A model generated the notes under the pieces. The model searched no databases. It was given only the letters and a program-made list of their open reading frames with translations, and had not been told where the DNA came from. A stretch of DNA of 64,000 nt from Marinomonas balearica (lineage in GTDB: Bacteria; Pseudomonadota; Gammaproteobacteria; Pseudomonadales; Marinomonadaceae): the NCBI RefSeq assembly GCF_004362145.1, contig NZ_SNXC01000014.1, positions 248,001-312,000 on the forward strand, given 5' to 3'. Below, piece after piece: positions 36,449 through 44,456 of the stretch (the first letter of the stretch is position 1; each line of letters opens with the position of its first letter). The translations under genes were made by a program, and so were the position numbers.

Positions 36449-37336
36449 TTATTGAGAACTTTCGGGAGAGAGTTGTTTACATTGCTCAATAAAGCGTTCT
36501 GCATTTTGTGTAAGAGCGGTATTTCTAGGCGTTACAATAAGCAAATTTCTATTGAGTTCTAATGGTGTTTTATAAAGTTGGATCAGGCCTGCTTCAAGCT
36601 CTTGAGAAACTGCTAGCATCGATAGACAGCCTAATCCCATCTGGTGAATAACGGCTTGCTTAACCGCTTCCATATGGTTCAGAGAGAGTGTGACATTGAG
36701 GTTTGGTATGGATGCTCCCATCGCCTGCTCTAGAATGTTTCTCGTCCCAGAGCCTGCTTCACGCATTACCCAATTGGCTTCTTTCAAATCGTCCCATGAC
36801 AGGGATGTTGGTCTATCTTCTTTGGCTGAGCCAAATACCACGAGTTCATCTTTTAACCAAATTGAGGTGGCAAGCTCGGCGTGTTGGCAATAGCCCTCTA
36901 TAAAACCCACTTCCGCTTTACCAGTTAGAAGTTGTTGTATGACTTCTTGTGTATTACCGATATCTAAATCAAAACGTATGTTCGGATGCGCTTCTTTAAA
37001 TATGGACATTTGTTTAGGCATCAAGTAATTGCCAACACTTACACTGGAGGCAATATGAAGAGAGCCGCTTAGTTCATCCGACTCACCCATACTCTCAATT
37101 TGCTCAATTTGACTCAGAACAGCGCGTGCTTGAGGCAAAAGGTTTCTTGCTTGAGCAGTGATTTGTAATCGCTTTCCGTGCCTGCGAAACAATGGACGTC
37201 CCAATAAGGTTTCTAATTCCCTGAGAGCTTGACTCGCTGCAGGTTGGCTAATCGCGACGAGCTCTGCGGCAGCAGTAACGGAACCGGTGTGAACGACGGC
37301 TTCGAAGATTTGTAGTTGGCGCAGGGTGATTCTCAT
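36449..37336 (-). CDS. LysR-family transcriptional regulator (YeiE/CbbR-like)
   Basis: A 295-residue regulator. The helix-turn-helix is at about residues 18-40 (SVTAAAELVAISQPAASQALREL) and the effector domain follows with MREAGSGTRNILEQAM, a phrase shared by YeiE and CbbR relatives. It is 36 bases downstream of ldhA on the same strand, so co-transcription is possible. Whether it regulates ldhA is not visible. Confidence 0.87.
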   Translation of the reverse strand: MRITLRQLQIFEAVVHTGSVTAAAELVAISQPAASQALRELETLLGRPLFRRHGKRLQITAQARNLLPQARAVLSQIEQIESMGESDELSGSLHIASSVSVGNYLMPKQMSIFKEAHPNIRFDLDIGNTQEVIQQLLTGKAEVGFIEGYCQHAELATSIWLKDELVVFGSAKEDRPTSLSWDDLKEANWVMREAGSGTRNILEQAMGASIPNLNVTLSLNHMEAVKQAVIHQMGLGCLSMLAVSQELEAGLIQLYKTPLELNRNLLIVTPRNTALTQNAERFIEQCKQLSPESSQ

Positions 37337-37372
37337 AATTCTCGCAAATTGCTGTTGAGTGATAGGAGAATT

Positions 37373-38365
37373 CTAAAGGGTGTGGTGACGGATTGGCACT
37401 CCATTTTTAAAACTTATTAAATTATTTAGGGTTGTTTCGGCAATATGTTGTAATGCTATGTCGGTAAAATAGCCTTGATGGCCTGTTACGATGACATTGG
37501 GAAAGGTTAATAGTAGTTGAAAAACACTGTCGTATATTATGTGATCAGACATATCTTCAAAGAAAATATTGCCTTCTTGTTCGTAAACATCCAAACCAAG
37601 ATAGCCAATTTTTCCTTGATAAAGCCCGTCAATCGCCTCTTGAGCGTTCACTAAAGCTCCTCGGCTTGTATTGATGATCATTACGCCGTCTTTCATTTCA
37701 CTGAGCGTACGCTGATTTATAAGGTGGTGTGTGGATGCATTTAAAGGGCAGTGTAAGCTTATTATATCTGCTTTGTGGTATATGTCGTGCAGATCGCTGT
37801 ACTCGCACCCCAACTCGATCAAAGCGTCATTCGGGGAGATATCATAGCAAATAACATGACACCCAAACCCTTTCATAATGCGACAAAATGCTTGTCCAAT
37901 TCGTCCTGTACCTATGCAAGCAACTATTTTGCCTTCGAGGTTAAAACCGAGAAGTCCATCAAGAGCAAAATTATTGTCTTTCACTCGATGGTAAGCTCGA
38001 TGTGTTTTGCGATTAAGGGCCATAATTAGAGCGACGGCATGTTCTGCAACGGAAGTCGGGCTGTAATCAGGAACGTGAAATACGCAAATACCATTTGCCT
38101 TAGCTGATACTAAGTCAACGTTATTGTATCCAGCACACCTTAAAGCAATGCACTTTATATTGCGTTTTGCGAGTTCGGTTATAACATCACGATTTAAATC
38201 GTCGTTAACAAAGCATGACACGCCATCAAATCCATCTGCGAGAGTGATGGTCTCACTGCTTAATCTACTTTCAAAATAATGAAACTCTACCTTGTTTTGA
38301 GATTCGGCGACTTTCTCAAGTGTTCTTTTGTCATAGGGTTTACATGAAAAAACCGCGATCTTCAT
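37373..38365 (-). CDS. ldhA: D-lactate dehydrogenase (D-2-hydroxyacid dehydrogenase family)
   Basis: A 330-residue NAD-dependent enzyme that interconverts pyruvate and D-lactate. It resembles fermentative LdhA from the start (MKIAVFSCKPYDKRTLE). The NAD-binding glycine motif is GTGRIGQAF near residue 152, the catalytic Arg in NTSRGALVNA near 234, Glu in YEQEGNIFFED near 263 and His in TGHQGYFT near 296. The LysR gene downstream may be in the same operon. Confidence 0.93.
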   Translation of the reverse strand: MKIAVFSCKPYDKRTLEKVAESQNKVEFHYFESRLSSETITLADGFDGVSCFVNDDLNRDVITELAKRNIKCIALRCAGYNNVDLVSAKANGICVFHVPDYSPTSVAEHAVALIMALNRKTHRAYHRVKDNNFALDGLLGFNLEGKIVACIGTGRIGQAFCRIMKGFGCHVICYDISPNDALIELGCEYSDLHDIYHKADIISLHCPLNASTHHLINQRTLSEMKDGVMIINTSRGALVNAQEAIDGLYQGKIGYLGLDVYEQEGNIFFEDMSDHIIYDSVFQLLLTFPNVIVTGHQGYFTDIALQHIAETTLNNLISFKNGVPIRHHTL

Positions 38366-38734
38366 AATGGTTACCTTGTTTTGTATAGCTTCTTAGAAAA
38401 TATGTCTCGTTTCACTATAGACTTGAATATTTTGCAGCCCAATCCTAAAAGGCGAAAGTTTTGACCTTGAACAAGGTTTCAGGAGTCGGAAATGATTATA
38501 TGGAAGAAAATAGGATGAATTATGTCTAAATGTTCGTTGACCGCCGTTAACAAAGCGTTCTACAATCGTATTGTTTAAAAGAGTTGGAAATATTTATGTC
38601 CAGAGTTACAGCGCTACTAGTGTTGACCTGTTCATGTCATAAGTAATACCGAGTTTTTTTAGCACTTCCCTCGTGCTGGCTTTACTTAAGGTTAGCTGAG
38701 AAAAAAATGAACATTAAAGATACAGGAAAACACT
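38366..38734 (+). promoter_or_regulatory. 369-base leader region between ldhA and a cold-shock gene
   Basis: No gene is seen. The stretch holds the divergent promoters of ldhA and the csp gene. A -35-like TTGACC is at 38623-38628 with only weak -10 candidates 15-17 bases on. A small stem AGCAC/GTGCT (38661-38677) would lie in the csp 5' leader. A palindrome CCTTGAACAAGG is at 38465-38476. A long structured leader is characteristic of CspA-type mRNAs, so a role in cold regulation is plausible. Confidence 0.4.
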
Positions 38735-38944
38735 ATGTCTAACGTAGTAACTGGTACAGTTAAATTCTTCAACGAAACTAAAGGTTTCGGTTTCATCACT
38801 CAAGAGCAAGGTCCAGACGTATTTGTACATTTCTCTGCAATCAACGTTTCTGGCTTCAAAACTCTTGCTGAAGGCCAAAAAGTTCAGTTTGAAGTTGCTG
38901 ACGGTAAAAAAGGTCCAGAAGCTCAAAACGTAACGCCTCTTTAA
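38735..38944 (+). CDS. CspA-family cold-shock protein
   Basis: A 69-residue single cold-shock domain that binds single-stranded nucleic acid. RNP1 is KGFGFIT and RNP2 is VFVHF, both intact. The [16 protein letters not shown] start is typical. RBS is weak (AGGAAA, 8 bases before ATG). It is followed by a strong terminator, so it is a single-gene transcript. Confidence 0.96.
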   Translation: MSNVVTGTVKFFNETKGFGFITQEQGPDVFVHFSAINVSGFKTLAEGQKVQFEVADGKKGPEAQNVTPL

Positions 38945-38967
38945 TATTTAAAGAGCTTACAATGAGT

Positions 38968-38994
38968 AAAAAAGGCAGCTAAAGCTGCCTTTTT
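38968..38994 (+). terminator. Rho-independent terminator after csp
   Basis: GGCAGCT / AGCTGCC with an AA loop, flanked by A6 and T5, 24 bases after the stop. Confidence 0.92.
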
Positions 38995-39102
38995 GCGTTT
39001 TTGGCCGTTCATAAAATATAATCGATTCTTTCCTTGCGATTTTATACGACTCGTAGTCGCAGCTTCCTTAAAATTAACATAGATACACAGAGAGAAAATG
39101 TC

Positions 39103-39654
39103 ATGGCGGGTAAGTCACTTCAAGAGCAGCTATTAGGCGCTGGGATCGTCGACAAGAAGAAAGCCAAAAAAATAAAAGCTGAGAAGTTACAGAACAAACA
39201 AAAAGCGAAAAAAGGCCAATTGGATACCCGCGCAGAAGAAGAACGAAAGCAAGAGCTTCAGCGTCAGAAAGAAGAGAAAATTGCAAAAGATAAGCAACTA
39301 AACTTAGAGCGCCAGAAAGAGCTTGAGAAGAAAGCGGTGGCTGGACAGATTCGTCAAATGATCTTAACTAACAAGGTCGATAAGCAAGACGGCGATGTTG
39401 CATATAACTTTACTGATAATAAACTAGTGAAGAAAATGTACCTGAGTGATGCTATGCATAAAGATCTATCAGAAGGTCGGTTGTCCCTTTTGGTGGTTGA
39501 AGGAGAGTATGTTCTGGCGCCAGCGGCTGTCGGAGAAAAAATAGCAGAGAAAGATGAAAGCTATGTTCTTGTGCTAAATACCAAATCAGAAGAAATATTG
39601 GATGAAGATGACCCTTACGCTGAGTTTGTAATACCTGATGACCTAATGTGGTAG
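39103..39654 (+). CDS. DUF2058 protein (YaiL-like)
   Basis: A 183-residue protein. I use the ATG at 39103 (MAGKSLQEQLLGAGIVDKKKA), which is the family N terminus; an upstream in-frame start at 39034 lacks support. A charged Lys/Glu/Gln-rich coiled coil covers about residues 20-85, and a small C-terminal domain follows (VAYNFTDNKLVKKMYLSD). The E. coli homologue YaiL is a nucleoprotein-associated protein of unclear function. Confidence 0.88.
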   Translation: MAGKSLQEQLLGAGIVDKKKAKKIKAEKLQNKQKAKKGQLDTRAEEERKQELQRQKEEKIAKDKQLNLERQKELEKKAVAGQIRQMILTNKVDKQDGDVAYNFTDNKLVKKMYLSDAMHKDLSEGRLSLLVVEGEYVLAPAAVGEKIAEKDESYVLVLNTKSEEILDEDDPYAEFVIPDDLMW

Positions 39655-39673
39655 GTCGTTAATAAAAAGCCTT

Positions 39674-39706
39674 AAAAAGGTGTATATGGATATATACGCC
39701 TTTTTT
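39674..39706 (+). terminator. Rho-independent terminator after the DUF2058 gene
   Basis: AAAAAGGTGTATAT pairs with ATATACGCCTTTTT (one G-T) across a four-base GGAT loop and ends in a T run. Confidence 0.88.
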
Positions 39707-39741
39707 ATGAGCGATCGATATTCTGTCCGCTTTATTAATTA

Positions 39742-40089
39742 CTACAACTCGTTGTTAACAAATGCCTGTTTTTGCTCATAAAACAGCGCAAGAGATTCTT
39801 CATCGATAAAATGCTGCAATGTTTGTATTCTGCTGTAATTGTTAAGTTTAAGAGAGGCTGAAAATGCATCTCTTAAACTGTAAAAAAGTTCTTCTCTCAA
39901 TTCCATGTCGAAAATGCTGTCGTCGGGCCAATCGTTTTGATTTGTCGAACTAAATAAGTGCTGTAAAACCTGAACTACTTCATCGTTTTTAGGTAGACAT
40001 AGCTCTTCGGTGTTTTGAAGGGCGGATTTCTCTGCGTTCATACACGATGTTTTTGTGTCAAAGAACGGTCTGTTGTAGCAGTAGGACAT
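39742..40089 (-). CDS. small protein of unknown function
   Basis: A 115-residue protein I do not recognise. The N-terminal third is Cys- and Asn-rich; the C-terminal part is helical (LREELFYSLRDAFSASLKL, then LQHFIDEESLALFYEQKQAF). No signal peptide or membrane helix. The ribosome site before the ATG is weak, so reality of the gene or its start is less sure. It is convergent with the DUF2058 gene and followed on its own upstream side by 257 bases without a gene. Confidence 0.5.
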   Translation of the reverse strand: MSYCYNRPFFDTKTSCMNAEKSALQNTEELCLPKNDEVVQVLQHLFSSTNQNDWPDDSIFDMELREELFYSLRDAFSASLKLNNYSRIQTLQHFIDEESLALFYEQKQAFVNNEL

Positions 40090-40346
40090 ATCGAATCTTC
40101 ATAATTTGGTGTGGACACATTTTCTCAAAGCAAATTAAATACCAAGAATAAAAAATCTTTAATATCTAATGAGTTACATAAAATTCTGCTCTTTATCGTT
40201 TTATTTATAGGCTTTGTTTTTGACTAAATGGTTCAAAAAGAGCCATAAAGGTGCAATGTTTTGCCTATTATTTATACAAGTGATTTAATAAATAGATGAT
40301 CTTATTAGAATTTAACCGATTAATGCTGTTGTAGAGGAGTGGGCTC

Positions 40347-41006
40347 ATGCTAAACATGAATTTTGCGGAAAGTGTGTTTATCGATACTGCGAAATTAGAT
40401 TGGAAGTGTAGTCCAATGGCTGGGGTCGAGCGCAAGCCTCTTGCTAGAGAGTCGGCAGAGCGTGGACATGCGACCAGCATTGTTCGTTATGCCCCGAAAT
40501 CTTTTTTCAGACCCCACCCTCACCCTCTTGGTGAGGAGATCCTCGTTTTATCTGGCGTGTTTAGTGATGAAATGGGGGAGTTTCCTGCGGGAACTTATTT
40601 CCGTAATCCTCCAGGAACCAGTCACGCACCGCACAGTGACCCTGGGTGTGTTTTATTAGTTAAGTTGCATCAGTTTAAAGAAAGTGATCTCAATCAAATG
40701 CAGGTGTCGGTTAAGGCAATAAAAGATCCCAAGTGGAAAGGCGTACAGTGCCTTTACGAATTTGAATCAGAAAGCGTGTGCGTGTGTTCACTTGAGGCTG
40801 GCGATCGTTATTCTCCGTTCGCGGATGACTTTGATGTTGCTGAGATCTTTATTATTGACGGACATTGCGAATATGATAATGTGCCGCTAACAAAGCACAG
40901 TTGGCTTCGTACCCCCTGTTTTGATCACCGTACTTTTCGAACGACGACGTCCGTTATTTTTTGGATAAAACAGGGACACTTTTCTTCAAATACAGCGAGT
41001 AAATAA
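40347..41006 (+). CDS. ChrR-like double-cupin protein without anti-sigma domain
   Basis: A 219-residue protein of the ChrR-type cupin group. The first cupin (about residues 20-115) has metal ligands in HPHPLGEEILVLSGVF and a later PPGTSHAPHS; the second half (about 120-210) is a degenerate cupin. ChrR anti-sigma factors have an N-terminal zinc-binding domain that holds the sigma factor; this protein lacks it, and no ECF sigma gene is adjacent. RBS is strong (GAGGAGTGGG). Its stop shares the A of the next start (TAATG), so it is coupled to the FAA hydrolase. Confidence 0.82.
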   Translation: MLNMNFAESVFIDTAKLDWKCSPMAGVERKPLARESAERGHATSIVRYAPKSFFRPHPHPLGEEILVLSGVFSDEMGEFPAGTYFRNPPGTSHAPHSDPGCVLLVKLHQFKESDLNQMQVSVKAIKDPKWKGVQCLYEFESESVCVCSLEAGDRYSPFADDFDVAEIFIIDGHCEYDNVPLTKHSWLRTPCFDHRTFRTTTSVIFWIKQGHFSSNTASK

Positions 41007-41710
41007 TGACCCAAAAGTACATTATTGAGACACAGTCTCATAATTGTTTACCCATAGTGGGCAGTGAAGAACTATTTCCCATCAATCGCGTTTATTGTGT
41101 TGGGCGAAATTATGCGGAACATGCTCGGGAAATGGGGGACGATCCAGATCGGGATCCACCATTCTTTTTTTGCAAAGACAGAACTTGTGTATTTCCTGTA
41201 CCTTTCTTAGAGGTTGGAAAGCTGCCTTATCCGTCTTCAACAGAACAGTTAGAGTATGAGGTGGAGTTAGTAGTTGCACTTAAATCTGGAGGTGTGAATT
41301 TAACTTTTGAACAAGCTGCGCAGTCGATATTAGGGTATGCGGTGGGGCTTGATATGACTCGTCGAGATTTACAAACAAATGCTAAGAAGAAAGGGCGTCC
41401 TTGGGAAGAAGGAAAATCATTTGATTTCAGTGCGCCAATCTCTCCGATTCAATTAAAAGACAATTTTTTGCTCAAAGAAAATGAGCGAATAAGTTTAAAA
41501 GTGAATGGGGAACTTAAACAGTTAAGTTCGCTGAACCACCTTACTTGGTCGATTGTTGAAGTGATCGTTAAGTTATCAGAGAGCTTCGCTTTAAAACCAG
41601 GTGATTTGATTATGACGGGCACGCCAGAAAACGTGGGATCCGTCAGTATTGGTGATCAAATGACCGCTAGTGTGGACGGTTTAGGAGAAATTTCTTTAAT
41701 CGTGAGTTAG
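41006..41710 (+). CDS. fumarylacetoacetate hydrolase-family protein
   Basis: A 234-residue FAA-fold enzyme. Members hydrolyse or decarboxylate acylpyruvates and related diketo acids (for example fumarylpyruvate). The core signatures RNYAEHAREMGDD near residue 33, FFCKDRTCVF near 51, E-x-E in LEYEVELVVAL near 80, and the late MTGTPENVGSVSIGDQM are present. It is translationally coupled to the cupin (TAATG). No aromatic-degradation gene is near, so the substrate is open. Confidence 0.9.
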   Translation: MTQKYIIETQSHNCLPIVGSEELFPINRVYCVGRNYAEHAREMGDDPDRDPPFFFCKDRTCVFPVPFLEVGKLPYPSSTEQLEYEVELVVALKSGGVNLTFEQAAQSILGYAVGLDMTRRDLQTNAKKKGRPWEEGKSFDFSAPISPIQLKDNFLLKENERISLKVNGELKQLSSLNHLTWSIVEVIVKLSESFALKPGDLIMTGTPENVGSVSIGDQMTASVDGLGEISLIVS

Positions 41711-41711
41711 C

Positions 41712-42185
41712 TCACTTGATAAGATTGTTGAAGCGCTCAAATTCTGATTCCAGCCTTTGGGCGTTATTTAAGTCTAAATTTTGTTTTAGTAGATGCACGA
41801 TAACTTCTGCTGTACATAATCCTCCATCAAGCTGGTTGCGCCGGCGTTTAAATTGGCTTTTCTCTCCTTCAATCGCATGGTGCCTGAAGTTCTGTAGGTA
41901 TGGAGAATGGTTATACATTTTTTTTGCTTGCTGCCATGTCCCATCTAAAATCACAATATCAGTGTACTCAGCCAGTAAAACTGTTTTTTCTTCGTCGCAA
42001 ATTACGGATTGGTTAGGATAAATTAATAAGGTTGTCTCCACTAATAAGTCAGTGATTTTTGAAGACGGTGACTTTCGCTCCCATAAAATTTGCTCGCAAC
42101 AATGATCAAGAATTAAAGCAGACAGATTTCCTGTGCTGTTTTCTTTTTTAAACTCTTCAGAGTGGGTAAGCAGCCAAAATTTCAT
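41712..42185 (-). CDS. short DTW-domain protein (tRNA-uridine aminocarboxypropyltransferase family)
   Basis: A 157-residue member of the DTW family, which modifies tRNA uridine with an aminocarboxypropyl group from SAM. The DTW motif is in VILDGTWQQAKKMY near residue 78 and the C-terminal SQFKRRRNQLDGGLCTAEVIV holds the conserved Arg/Glu. Usual members have an N-terminal zinc-binding Cys cluster before the segment that here begins WLLTHSEEFKKENS; it is missing. It ends next to the FAA gene with convergent stops. Short length could mean a specialised or reduced enzyme. Confidence 0.8.
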   Translation of the reverse strand: MKFWLLTHSEEFKKENSTGNLSALILDHCCEQILWERKSPSSKITDLLVETTLLIYPNQSVICDEEKTVLLAEYTDIVILDGTWQQAKKMYNHSPYLQNFRHHAIEGEKSQFKRRRNQLDGGLCTAEVIVHLLKQNLDLNNAQRLESEFERFNNLIK

Positions 42186-42495
42186 AATAATTAGAGTGTC
42201 TTTAATCGTTTATTTAAGTAAGTTAATTTCCTTTGAGGAATATCTTATATGTCATTGTGTCCTCAATTTTGACAATATTAACATATTATTCAGTTACGTT
42301 TTTTTACAAACTAGCTTGATATATGCTTTTAATTTTATTTTTAAGGGCATATTATCGAGTCGTTGCTGTTCAAAATTGGATCATTTTCAATTTGCAATAA
42401 TCAAAAAAAAGGATAAGCGAACTAGGATATATGCTTGGTTCGCTCAGAATAAAACGCTGCTTAATATGAGTAGTTAAAAGATATAAGAGGTTGGT
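42186..42495 (+). promoter_or_regulatory. 310-base AT-rich leader upstream of the second csp
   Basis: No convincing gene. A perfect -35 hexamer TTGACA is at 42269-42274 without a good -10 at standard spacing. At 42416-42444 AGCGAACTAGG and CTTGGTTCGCT form an 11-bp hairpin (two G-T pairs) with loop ATATATG, about 50 bases before the start codon and so in the probable 5' leader. This resembles the structured leaders of cold-inducible csp mRNAs. Confidence 0.45.
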
Positions 42496-42708
42496 ATGTC
42501 AGGTCAGTTAGTTTCCGGTATCGTTAAATGGTTTAACGATGAGAAAGGATTTGGTTTCATCGAGCGCGAAGGCGGTCCAGACGTTTTTGTTCATTTCCGA
42601 GCAATTAACGGTACCGGTCGACGTTCTCTGCAAGAAGGTCAGAAAGTGACTTTCGAAGTGACTCAAGGTCAGAAAGGTCCACAAGCAGAAAACGTGACAA
42701 TCGTTTAA
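42496..42708 (+). CDS. CspA-family cold-shock protein
   Basis: A 70-residue cold-shock domain protein, paralogue of the one at 38.7 kb. RNP1 KGFGFIE and RNP2 VFVHF are intact; the [21 protein letters not shown] start is typical. RBS AAGAGG precedes the ATG. A terminator follows. Confidence 0.96.
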   Translation: MSGQLVSGIVKWFNDEKGFGFIEREGGPDVFVHFRAINGTGRRSLQEGQKVTFEVTQGQKGPQAENVTIV

Positions 42709-42723
42709 TAGTTCTCTATTGTG

Positions 42724-42751
42724 AAAAAACCACGCCTAGCGTGGTTTTTTT
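42724..42751 (+). terminator. Rho-independent terminator after the second csp
   Basis: AACCACGC / GCGTGGTT with CTA loop, flanked by A6 and T7, 16 bases after the stop. Confidence 0.93.
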
Positions 42752-42776
42752 ATGTCTAATATATTGAAATTTTCTT

Positions 42777-43439
42777 ATGACCTTACCTATTTTGTATTCC
42801 TTCCGCCGCTGCCCCTATGCAATACGAGCGCGATATACCCTATTGATGTTAGATGTTTCGGTTCAATTAAGGGAAGTGGTTCTAAAAGATAAACCGCAAG
42901 CGTTGCTTGAGCTGGGCGGCCGTACAACAGTGCCACAAATGATGTGTCACGATGGAGAACGCCTAGAAGAAAGTATGGATATTATTCAGTATGCTCTTCG
43001 GCAAACAAATAGAAGTGATTTGGAGTTGCTCTGGCCGACGTCGCCACTCAAACGCACGAAAATAAAGACGTGGGTGCGCTATAACGATGGTTGGTTTAAG
43101 TATTGGTTAGACCGCTACAAATATGCTGACCGTTATGACGAATCGGAAGAGTTCTATCGTAAGAAAGCGGAAGCTTTCATTAAGCGACTTGAAATGCGTC
43201 TTTGTCACCAAGCTTTTATATTGTCGAGCGATGCGCCAACGATTGCCGATATTTGTGTTTTTCCTTTTGTGAGGCAGTTTGTAGGCGTTAATCTGAAATG
43301 GTTTCAGGACAGTGACTATGTAAATGTGAGGCGCTGGCTGAATGGATTCTTAGAGTGTCGAGAGTTCGAGCAGACGATGACGAAATTTGAAAAATGGACG
43401 CCTGAGCAAGAGGTGGTTGTTTTTCCTGCACAGGCGTAG
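42777..43439 (+). CDS. glutathione S-transferase-like protein
   Basis: A 220-residue protein with an N-terminal thioredoxin-like GST domain and a helical C-terminal domain. The motif CPYA near residue 12 and the cis-proline/glutathione segment TTVPQM near residue 55, then ESMDIIQY, are GST-like. Similar to glutaredoxin-2/omega-type small GSTs with Cys in the active site, suggesting thiol-transferase activity (inference). It begins about 26 bases after the csp terminator. Confidence 0.88.
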   Translation: MTLPILYSFRRCPYAIRARYTLLMLDVSVQLREVVLKDKPQALLELGGRTTVPQMMCHDGERLEESMDIIQYALRQTNRSDLELLWPTSPLKRTKIKTWVRYNDGWFKYWLDRYKYADRYDESEEFYRKKAEAFIKRLEMRLCHQAFILSSDAPTIADICVFPFVRQFVGVNLKWFQDSDYVNVRRWLNGFLECREFEQTMTKFEKWTPEQEVVVFPAQA

Positions 43440-43492
43440 TTATTGCCTTACTTTTTACTTGAAAGGTAAATTACCTGACATGTAATGTTCGA

Positions 43493-44335
43493 TCAATCGA
43501 TGATTCCAAGGCTTACCCAGTACAAGAAATCTGGATCTGCGTCTTTGGGTAGTTCAAAGGGGATGAACTTCCCATCGCTATCGACATATTGAGAATCTGG
43601 ATAATTTTTCTTCAATACCGCTAAATTTGTCTGTCCTAACTCATATTGTTCCATATTTAAATAGGCTTGAATGGTAACGGCAATGGCTTCTTCGACGGAC
43701 ATTGAGCTAGGGTAATATTGAATAACCTCTTGAGCACGACGCAGCGCCGAAATCGATGCGTGACGTTTGAAGTAATAATGCGCAACTTGGAGCTCGTGAT
43801 CTGCGACCGTATTGCGCAGGTAAATCATTCTCGCTTTTGCGTCTACTGCATAAGGGCTGGCTGGAAAACGAGCTAACAGCTCAGCAAATTCGCCAAATGC
43901 TTTTTCAAACTCATGGGCATCTCGCTCAGCTGGGTTTAAGTCTAAATAGCGGCCGAAAAATGTTTCTGCACCTTTGTAGGTTGATAGCCCTCGCATGTAG
44001 TAGGCGTAATCAAGTGCATCCGAATCTAGGTGATTATGAATAAAGCGCTTCGCTGTGGCGTGAGAGGCGATATAGTCGCCACTTTCATATTGAGCGTAAA
44101 TCAAGTCCAACTCCGCTCGGGTACTGTAATCTCCGAACGGGTAGCGAGAAGTCAGATCTTTAAGGTGCTTTACTGCTGTTGCAGGGAGGCCACTATCGAG
44201 CGCTTCTTGCGCTTTGTCATAATATTCTCGCTCAGGTAAATCTGGTTCTCTCACTGTTTGATTAGAACAAGCACTTAAAACTGAGTAAAAAGTGACGATT
44301 ACCAACATTCGTGGCAACGTACGAAGAAATCCCAT
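43493..44335 (-). CDS. bamD: outer-membrane assembly lipoprotein BamD
   Basis: BamD is the essential TPR lipoprotein of the Bam outer-membrane protein assembly complex. The lipobox LSAC follows a hydrophobic segment (about residues 8-22). Five TPR motifs follow; the signature YDKAQEALDSGLPATAVKHL and RYPFG are typical. At 280 residues it is longer than E. coli BamD (245). It is divergent from rluD, as in many gammaproteobacteria. Confidence 0.93.
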   Translation of the reverse strand: MGFLRTLPRMLVIVTFYSVLSACSNQTVREPDLPEREYYDKAQEALDSGLPATAVKHLKDLTSRYPFGDYSTRAELDLIYAQYESGDYIASHATAKRFIHNHLDSDALDYAYYMRGLSTYKGAETFFGRYLDLNPAERDAHEFEKAFGEFAELLARFPASPYAVDAKARMIYLRNTVADHELQVAHYYFKRHASISALRRAQEVIQYYPSSMSVEEAIAVTIQAYLNMEQYELGQTNLAVLKKNYPDSQYVDSDGKFIPFELPKDADPDFLYWVSLGIID

Positions 44336-44371
44336 GTATAATCACTACCTTAGTTAATAACTCTGCCATCT

Positions 44372-44387
44372 TACGAGATATCTCGTA
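44372..44387. promoter_or_regulatory. 16-bp perfect palindrome between bamD and rluD
   Basis: TACGAGATATCTCGTA is a perfect 16-bp palindrome in the 121-base divergent region, 37 bases upstream of bamD and 70 upstream of rluD. It could be an operator for a dimeric regulator. No known site is recognised. Confidence 0.45.
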
Positions 44388-44456
44388 GGGCAAGTTGTTT
44401 AGAATCCACGATTTTCGTATCACGACAATCGAAACATTGAATGAAAGTAATATTGT

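Noticed and set aside
42133-42477. 114-residue frame across the AT-rich leader of the second csp
   Set aside because: Low-complexity Phe/Leu/Ile-rich translation from AT-rich leader DNA, overlapping the opposite-strand DTW gene start; no ribosome site.
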